A stretch of 36,538 nt of DNA from positions 1-36,538 of the forward strand of contig NZ_CANDNW010000018.1 of NCBI RefSeq assembly GCF_947387525.1, read 5' to 3'. This stretch comes from Limosilactobacillus viscerum (GTDB lineage: Bacteria > Bacillota > Bacilli > Lactobacillales > Lactobacillaceae). Below the pieces are notes generated by a model. That model worked only from the letters and a program-made list of their open reading frames with translations. It was not told the origin of the DNA and searched no databases. Shown one piece after another: positions 31,926 to 36,538 of this stretch (positions are counted from its first letter, which is position 1; each line of letters opens with the position of its first letter). Both the position numbers and the translations under genes were made by a program.

Positions 31926-32486
31926 TTGGTAAATCAAGATTTAAAATTTATTAGTAAAAAGATGTCTTACGCTCTGCGTCACAATCCAGATAAGTACGGC
32001 ATTCAACTTGACGAATATGGCTACACCGATTTGCCGACCTTTATTAAGGCATTAAATCGCGTTCATCATTTCCACCCTGCATTGACTAAGGCAAAAATTG
32101 AGGAAGTAATGGTCAATGCCGACAAGCAGCGATTTGAGATTAAAAGCAATCGGATTTGTGCCCTCTACGGTCATTCGATCCCTGGAATTATCAAGCATCA
32201 GCCAGCAACCCCACCAGCCGTTCTTTATCACGGTACTGCCCGCCGTTTCATCCCTAGTATTGAAAAGCTGGGATTACTACCAATGCAGCGACAATTTGTC
32301 CACCTGTCAACTGATCTCCAAACCGCCTACCAAGTCGGCAGTCGTCACGATGCTAAGCCAGTAATTTTACAGATTGACGCCGCCGCTGCTCACCAAGCAG
32401 GTATCCAATTCTACGTTGGCAATGACCAAGTATGGCTTTGTGATGAACTCCCAGCGCGGTTTTTCAAAATTCTTAAGAAAAATTAG
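31926..32486 (+). CDS. kptA: RNA 2'-phosphotransferase (Tpt1/KptA)
   Basis: 186-residue NAD+-dependent RNA 2'-phosphotransferase, which removes an internal 2'-phosphate from RNA and makes ADP-ribose 1''-2'' cyclic phosphate. The Arg-His-x-Asn-Pro core SYALRHNPDKYGI (about 13-25), the second half LYHGTARRFIPSI and FVHLSTDLQTAYQVGSRH are the family's conserved NAD-binding and catalytic segments. The length is normal. The start is TTG 31926 behind AAGGAG. Bacteria have no yeast-type tRNA splicing, so the substrate is unknown; it is divergent from the SOS-controlled umuC and upstream of tRNA-Pro. Confidence 0.92.
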   Translation: MVNQDLKFISKKMSYALRHNPDKYGIQLDEYGYTDLPTFIKALNRVHHFHPALTKAKIEEVMVNADKQRFEIKSNRICALYGHSIPGIIKHQPATPPAVLYHGTARRFIPSIEKLGLLPMQRQFVHLSTDLQTAYQVGSRHDAKPVILQIDAAAAHQAGIQFYVGNDQVWLCDELPARFFKILKKN

Positions 32487-32495
32487 CAAAAGGGC

Positions 32496-32524
32496 TTTAC
32501 GAATTACGAAATGATTGGTATCAT
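32496..32524 (+). promoter_or_regulatory. Promoter of tRNA-Pro
   Basis: TTTACG (32496-32501) and TATCAT (32519-32524) are 17 bp apart, with the tRNA beginning 32 bp later. It starts right after the kptA stop codon. Confidence 0.55.
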
Positions 32525-32555
32525 AATAAACGTTCGCTAATGAGCAAAGCACTTT

Positions 32556-32629
32556 CGGGAAATAGCTCAGCTTGGTAGAGCACCTGGTTTGGGACCAGGG
32601 GGTCGCAGGTTCGAATCCTGTTTTCCCGA
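32556..32629 (+). tRNA. tRNA-Pro(UGG)
   Basis: Complete cloverleaf of 74 nt. The acceptor stem is CGGGAAA/TTTCCCG with discriminator A, the D-arm GCTC...GAGC, the anticodon stem CCTGG/CCAGG with loop TTTGGGA (anticodon TGG), and the T-arm GCAGG-TTCGAAT-CCTGT. CCA is not encoded and must be added afterwards. It stands alone with its own promoter and terminator. Confidence 0.97.
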
Positions 32630-32634
32630 TTACT

Positions 32635-32668
32635 AAAAGCGGCTGAGAATTAACTCAGCCGCTTTTCT
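32635..32668 (+). terminator. Terminator of the tRNA-Pro unit
   Basis: AAAAGCGGCTGAG (32635-32647) is complementary to CTCAGCCGCTTTT (32654-32666), with a 6-nt loop. Confidence 0.85.
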
Positions 32669-32807
32669 TATTTTAAAGATATTTATGTTGCGTCGCGATA
32701 ACCCTTCTGCCCCAACGTTAGTCCTAATTTACCCAACCGGAAATCCAATAAGTTTTCCGGGTTTTAAAAAGGGTTGAACAACTAGGTGACCCACCCGGTC
32801 GTTCGAC
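32669..32807. other. Short non-coding stretch
   Basis: No gene. CCGGAAA (32737-32743) and TTTCCGG (32754-32760) form a small stem that may act as a weak terminator of the leftward ASCH gene. Confidence 0.35.
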
Positions 32808-33212
32808 CTATTCATTTGCCATAATTAACGGCTCATACACTTTCTCAAACCATTGATGGGCTTTCGTCAGGTCCACCTGTCCATCGTGCTCCCAGTTTAC
32901 CGGTACAATTAAATTGTCGCTAACTATAAATAGTCGCTGCCGTCCTTTTACCGGGAAAGGTTCGACATGGTAAGACTGACCTGTTTTGTACGGCGAAAAG
33001 CGCCAGCCAAAACTACCATCTGGGAACTGATAAATTTCTTCAAGGTTCATCACACATAAAGCATAACCAGCAAGAAATCCCGGTGTCTTTTTCGCGCTTG
33101 CACAGATTAAAAGGGGTCCCCGGTACTTTGTTTGCCAGGTACGGTACTCGACAAGTTTATCGCCCCATGCTACCGCAGCTGCATTTTCCGGATGTAACGA
33201 TAATGCCTTCAT
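32808..33212 (-). CDS. ASCH-domain protein
   Basis: 134-residue ASCH domain, a PUA-like beta-barrel thought to bind RNA. The opening MKALSLHPENAAAVAWGDKLVEYRTW and then KYRGPLLICASAKK follow the family pattern (K-x-x-E-x-R-x-W and G-x-L-L-I-x-A-S), with the GxKxxExR-type core near residues 17-25. The middle YALCVMNLEEIYQ and the C-terminal PVKGRQRLF strand are also typical. Molecular role in bacteria is unclear. It is the second gene of a two-gene leftward operon. Confidence 0.8.
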   Translation of the reverse strand: MKALSLHPENAAAVAWGDKLVEYRTWQTKYRGPLLICASAKKTPGFLAGYALCVMNLEEIYQFPDGSFGWRFSPYKTGQSYHVEPFPVKGRQRLFIVSDNLIVPVNWEHDGQVDLTKAHQWFEKVYEPLIMANE

Positions 33213-33213
33213 C

Positions 33214-33456
33214 CTACCGTTCCTCTGGGTGCGTCTTCTTTACCAGCTGCATGATTAAATAATCACGGGCATCATTAACTGACATCCGAACGCCATTAAT
33301 CGTAATTGGTCCTTCTTCAAGTTTCTCCGGATTAATTTTCCCAGTAATAACCTTGTCTTCTAGTTCTGGCGTTTGCTTATAATAACGATCCAGCAATTCA
33401 GCAGTCGAGAGCTGACGCAATACTTCAGCATACGCTCTATCTTTCTCAATACTCAT
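33214..33456 (-). CDS. Small helical protein, unknown function
   Basis: 80-residue soluble, mostly helical, charged protein without a recognisable motif. It ends 1 bp before the ASCH gene and has a ribosome site (AAAGGGG) upstream of its ATG, so it is a genuine operon partner. The segment ITINGVRMSVNDARDYLIMQ suggests a small strand-helix unit. Confidence 0.6.
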   Translation of the reverse strand: MSIEKDRAYAEVLRQLSTAELLDRYYKQTPELEDKVITGKINPEKLEEGPITINGVRMSVNDARDYLIMQLVKKTHPEER

Positions 33457-33511
33457 CTTTTTACCCCTTTTCTTATAACATTCTTATTGTACACTTTTTG
33501 GGGATATTCGT

Positions 33512-33539
33512 CTTATAATATACACCTTATAATATACAT
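33512..33539 (+). repeat. Tandem 14-bp repeat in front of xerS
   Basis: CTTATAATATACAC (33512-33525) and CTTATAATATACAT (33526-33539) are back-to-back copies differing in the last base. Each contains TATAAT. They may be duplicated -10 boxes for xerS or part of a recombinase binding region; I could not identify a difSL site with confidence. Confidence 0.5.
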
Positions 33540-33563
33540 TAGTGATTTTAGGAGTGTGAAAAA

Positions 33564-34634
33564 ATGGAAGCAGATAAGTACTTACCGCTAATTCAGGAGG
33601 AACTTGCTAAATTACCAGACTATGTTAATGAGTACTACCTCGGAACTAACCATGCGGTAACCACTACCTACCAATACCTAACTGAGATTCGGCGCTTTTT
33701 TGACTGGCTACGAGTAAGTGGCTTAACTGATGCAAAAGATAATGCTGATATTACAACTAAGACACTGGAAAAGTTGCGACGAAATGACATTATGCTATAC
33801 ATCGACCACTTACAGCACACCAAAAATGCCCAAGGGCACTTAAACTCCCCCACTTCGATCAACCGGTCAATCAACGCGCTCCGTTCCCTCTTCAAATTTC
33901 TTACTGTTACTGCCGACATTAACGATGGTGAGCCATACTTCTACCGTAACGTCATGGCCAAAATCGACTCACTTAATGATACCAAAACCTTAAATTACCG
34001 AGCGCACACGCTCGCCTCGCATATGTACCGCGGTCAGATGAAGTTTGACTTTATCGATTTTATTGAAAATGGCTACCCTAAAAAGTGCGATAAGCGGGCC
34101 TTGCCAGCCTATAAGGTAAATAAAGAGCGAGATATCGCGATTATCGCACTAATTCTAGGGACCGGTGTCCGGGTCTCCGAAGCAGCAAACGTCGATTTGG
34201 CAGACTTAAATGTTAAGCAGCGGCTCCTTGACGTGGTTCGGAAAGGTGGGCAAAAGGATTCTGTCCCAATCGCCCCCTGGTCAATCGAATATCTTCAAAA
34301 CTACCTAACCATTCGTGCCCAACGTTACCACGCCTTAAAAAAAGATACCGCCTGTTTTTTAACGGTATACCATGGTGAAACCCGTCGAATGACTGCTAAT
34401 GCCATTGAACGGATGGTCAAAAAGTATTCAACCGCGTTTGGCCACCCCCTCACACCACATAAGTTGCGGCACACCCTAGCTTCCGAAATGTATGAAGTAA
34501 CTAAGGACCAGGTGCTGGTTGCCCAGCAGCTTGGTCAAAAGGGAACATCTGCCACCGACCTTTATACCCACGTTGACCAGCGAAAGCAGCGTGATGCCTT
34601 AGATGAAATTAGCGACCAGAATACAGAAAAGTAG
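33564..34634 (+). CDS. xerS: Tyrosine recombinase XerS
   Basis: 356-residue single-partner chromosome-dimer resolvase of streptococci and lactobacilli, which acts at a difSL site near the terminus and is controlled by FtsK. The N-terminal SAM-like DNA-binding domain spans about 1-150. The catalytic domain has Arg203 (GTGVRVSEA), His299-x-x-Arg302-His (PHKLRHTLAS) and the nucleophile Tyr334 (DLYTHV). Length and layout are XerS-like, not XerC/D-like. ATG 33564 is preceded by AGGAG. Tandem TATAAT-containing repeats lie 25 bp upstream. If difSL is nearby, this region is close to the replication terminus. Confidence 0.92.
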   Translation: MEADKYLPLIQEELAKLPDYVNEYYLGTNHAVTTTYQYLTEIRRFFDWLRVSGLTDAKDNADITTKTLEKLRRNDIMLYIDHLQHTKNAQGHLNSPTSINRSINALRSLFKFLTVTADINDGEPYFYRNVMAKIDSLNDTKTLNYRAHTLASHMYRGQMKFDFIDFIENGYPKKCDKRALPAYKVNKERDIAIIALILGTGVRVSEAANVDLADLNVKQRLLDVVRKGGQKDSVPIAPWSIEYLQNYLTIRAQRYHALKKDTACFLTVYHGETRRMTANAIERMVKKYSTAFGHPLTPHKLRHTLASEMYEVTKDQVLVAQQLGQKGTSATDLYTHVDQRKQRDALDEISDQNTEK

Positions 34635-34654
34635 CTTAAATCAATAGTAAGAAA

Positions 34655-34687
34655 GTTCAAAGCCACAACAAGCTTTGAACTTTTTCT
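34655..34687 (+). terminator. Terminator of xerS
   Basis: AAGTTCAAAGC (34654-34664) pairs with GCTTTGAACTT (34672-34682), followed by TTTC. Confidence 0.85.
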
Positions 34688-34749
34688 TACTCCTATTGTA
34701 TAATTCTACTTAATCGGGGCAAATAACTAGAAGGGGAGTTGTTAACAAC

Positions 34750-35604
34750 ATGTTATATGATGCAGCACTTGTTTTAGAAGGTGGCGCCTTTCGTGGTCAA
34801 TAAACCGCTGGAATTGTCTATACCTTCCTTGCCCACCATATTGAATTCAAAAGTGTGATTGGCGTTTCTGCTGGTTCACTAAACGGGGTTAACTTTGTTT
34901 CTAAGCAATATGGACGGGCTGCCAATATCAATATTAACCACCGCCATGACCGGCACTACATTTCAATGACCCGGGTATTTAAAAAGGAAATTATTAACCT
35001 TGACTACCTCTTTGAAGACCATGGCTACTCTTGGCAAAACTTTAATGAAACGGCCTATAAACGGTCAGCTTCACACTTCACAGCAGTAGCCACCTCACTT
35101 CAGAGTGGCAAAGTAGCATTGTTTACCGATCCAACCGGGGATGAACTAACCCAGGCACTCAAGGCTTCATCTTCAATGCCATTCCTCTCTAACCCGCAAG
35201 AAACCAGCCAGGGGCCATGTCTTGACGGTGGAATTGCTGATTCAATTCCTTACGATATTGCACGGCAACAAGGATACGACAAAATCGTGGTAGTCCGGAC
35301 CCGGGACGTTAAATACCGGAAGAAGCCTTCCAGTCGGGCCGTCAAAGAGCTTTACCACCGGGTATACAAGGATTACCCAGCCTTTGCAGAAGCCGGAATT
35401 AACCGGCCACTAGTGTATAACAAACAAGTTGCTGAAATTAACCGGTTAGCCAATGAGGGTAAAATTTATGATATTGCACCAAAAAAGCCGGTGAAGATTA
35501 AGCGAGTTGAAGGAAACGTCAAGAAAATTCGTAAACTTTATGAACGGGGTAAAAAGGAAGGCGAAGAGTACCTGCCAGGAATGCTTCGTTATTTGGAAAA
35601 GTGA
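34750..35604 (+). pseudogene. Patatin-like phospholipase, interrupted by an early stop
   Basis: Patatin-family serine lipase of about 284 codons. It opens MLYDAALVLEGGAFRGQ, the oxyanion-hole segment, and then meets TAA at 34801-34803 (codon 18), where the family has Tyr (GGAFRGQYTAG); the same frame resumes TAGIVYTFLAHHIEF through the nucleophile motif GVSAGS and the catalytic DGG (DGGIADSIPY) to the normal end. One base change (TAT or TAC to TAA) explains it. An internal start such as GTG 34855 would make a protein without the oxyanion hole, so it is probably inactive. The rest of the gene looks undamaged, which suggests a recent loss. A sequencing error is possible. Confidence 0.85.
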
Positions 35605-35641
35605 TCAGAATCGATATTATGTAAACTATAAGATTAATAAA

Positions 35642-35677
35642 AAGTTCGCCGGATCTTTTTACCGGCGAACTTTTTTA
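35642..35677. terminator. Bidirectional terminator
   Basis: AAGTTCGCCGG (35642-35652) and CCGGCGAACTT (35662-35672) are exact complements, with A/T runs on both sides, between the convergent patatin and coiled-coil genes. Confidence 0.85.
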
Positions 35678-35678
35678 T

Positions 35679-36434
35679 TTAGCGTTCATGATAATTAGCA
35701 GTTACCTCTGTCCAAGTATTTGCTGTCCCGCTCCGCAGCTGGTCAAGAGCGTGGAGGACAAAATTCATGTCATCTAACTCGGCTGGTAAAACATCCGCAA
35801 CCTTAAGCTTTGCCAAGTTTTCTTTTGCTTCCGCTAATTCTTCACGGTTAGCGTCATCGGTATTAACAAGGTTATCAATCTCGGTGCTGTGATCATACGT
35901 CCCTGCTTCAATGTCTTGCACTACCTGCTTTTTTAGTTCTGCATGATAATCAGCAAGTTTACTCTTTTCTACCTTAATCTTCTTTTTTAGTGTCTCCATT
36001 CGCCGCTTATTCTTACGGTAGTCCTTGCCAAGCTTGACAATTCCCCAAACAACCGCAACGATCAGCACACCTTCACCAATGTATCCGCCAATTTTGCCAA
36101 TAAATAGCCAGCAGAGCAGTACGCCAATAACCGCCAAAACGAGGATATACCGATACCACCGGTCGAAGTGGAAGAATAATTCCTTGCGTTCATCCAATTC
36201 GTCTTTACTTTCTGCAATGATTGACCGCGATGCTTTGATCCGCGCATTCTTTTGTGCCAACCGATGATTTTTAATAATTTCTTCGGCAACTTCGCCCGCT
36301 TCAAAGTCATGGTCCGCCTTGGCCTCTGACTGTTGACTCTGATAATCCGCTAAAGCAGACTGATAATTGTAAACCTTAGTAAGGTAGTCCGTCAGTTGCT
36401 CCCGATTTAAGTTAACTAAGTCCTTGGTTTCCAT
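35679..36434 (-). CDS. Coiled-coil membrane protein, unknown function
   Basis: 251-residue protein with a long charged N-terminal helix (about 1-90), two adjacent membrane segments (YILVLAVIGVLLCWLFIG and GGYIGEGVLIVAVVWGIVKL), a second long charged coiled coil (about 140-205) and a short C-terminal region (LPAELDDMNFVLHALDQL, then SGTANTWTEV). Both coils would lie on the same side of the membrane, joined by a tight helical hairpin. I cannot assign a family. ATG 36434 is its start on the minus strand, with a weakly defined ribosome site. Codon use looks like the neighbours. Confidence 0.65.
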   Translation of the reverse strand: METKDLVNLNREQLTDYLTKVYNYQSALADYQSQQSEAKADHDFEAGEVAEEIIKNHRLAQKNARIKASRSIIAESKDELDERKELFFHFDRWYRYILVLAVIGVLLCWLFIGKIGGYIGEGVLIVAVVWGIVKLGKDYRKNKRRMETLKKKIKVEKSKLADYHAELKKQVVQDIEAGTYDHSTEIDNLVNTDDANREELAEAKENLAKLKVADVLPAELDDMNFVLHALDQLRSGTANTWTEVTANYHER

Positions 36435-36538
36435 CTTATTTCCCCCAGCAATTTTATATCTGGCAGATTGTAAAATTTAAGTTGAACATATTAGTGGACA
36501 AAAAACCCATAAAGGTCTTTAATGGTGTCACCACAACA

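Noticed and set aside
33505-33540. Short palindromes and repeats upstream of xerS read as a CRISPR-like or phage attachment site
   Set aside because: Only two 14-bp units without spacers, and no cas or phage genes in the window.

Overview
The window looks like chromosomal DNA of a lactic acid bacterium, most likely a heterofermentative Lactobacillaceae member close to Limosilactobacillus. This is inferred from the gene families: an oleate hydratase of the usual LAB length, XerS instead of XerC/D, an FLP-type Crp/Fnr regulator, a Met T-box ahead of mmuM-mmuP, YfhO, and LexA-type SOS boxes of the Gram-positive form. I see no rRNA, prophage, insertion sequence or CRISPR array. It reads as ordinary chromosome with several small decayed genes.

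Layout. 1-3.9 kb: two tandem lipoproteins, a DUF554 membrane protein followed by a nitroreductase, a MazG-like pyrophosphohydrolase and a small secreted protein. 4-9.3 kb: a class-I flavin disulfide reductase, a diacylglycerol-kinase-like lipid kinase, then a methionine T-box controlling homocysteine S-methyltransferase and an amino acid permease (S-methylmethionine salvage). 9.4-14 kb: a galactoside locus with a divergent AraC regulator, a GH42 beta-galactosidase and an MFS/GPH-type transporter; two 15-bp palindromes exactly 40 bp apart sit between the divergent genes. 14-17.6 kb: a solitary Phd/YefM antitoxin, an acidic small protein, a Zn-ribbon NUDIX hydrolase and oleate hydratase. 17.8-21.8 kb: a five-gene metal/redox operon (P1B-type ATPase with a CPG motif, separate HMA chaperone, Dps-like protein, FNR-like regulator, HesB-like protein) preceded by an FNR-type box, and followed by the tail of a lost alcohol dehydrogenase. 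21.8-23.9 kb: a second solitary Phd/YefM antitoxin, a strongly structured RNA candidate with its own terminator, and a Gfo/Idh/MocA dehydrogenase. 24-30 kb: YfhO and a polar amino acid ABC transporter whose ATPase gene has lost its N-terminal coding segment. 30-34.6 kb: an SOS-controlled umuC operon, RNA 2'-phosphotransferase, tRNA-Pro(UGG), an ASCH-domain pair and xerS. 34.7-36.5 kb: a patatin-like phospholipase broken by an early stop codon and a coiled-coil membrane protein.

Most notable: the FNR-box-controlled metal operon with an unusual P1B motif and a split-off HMA domain; the unassigned structured RNA at 22350-22522; the repeat-mediated 5' deletion in the ABC ATPase gene; the nonsense-disrupted patatin gene; and the repeated operator in the galactosidase locus. 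No wholly new system is demonstrated. The metal operon and the RNA are the best candidates for follow-up.
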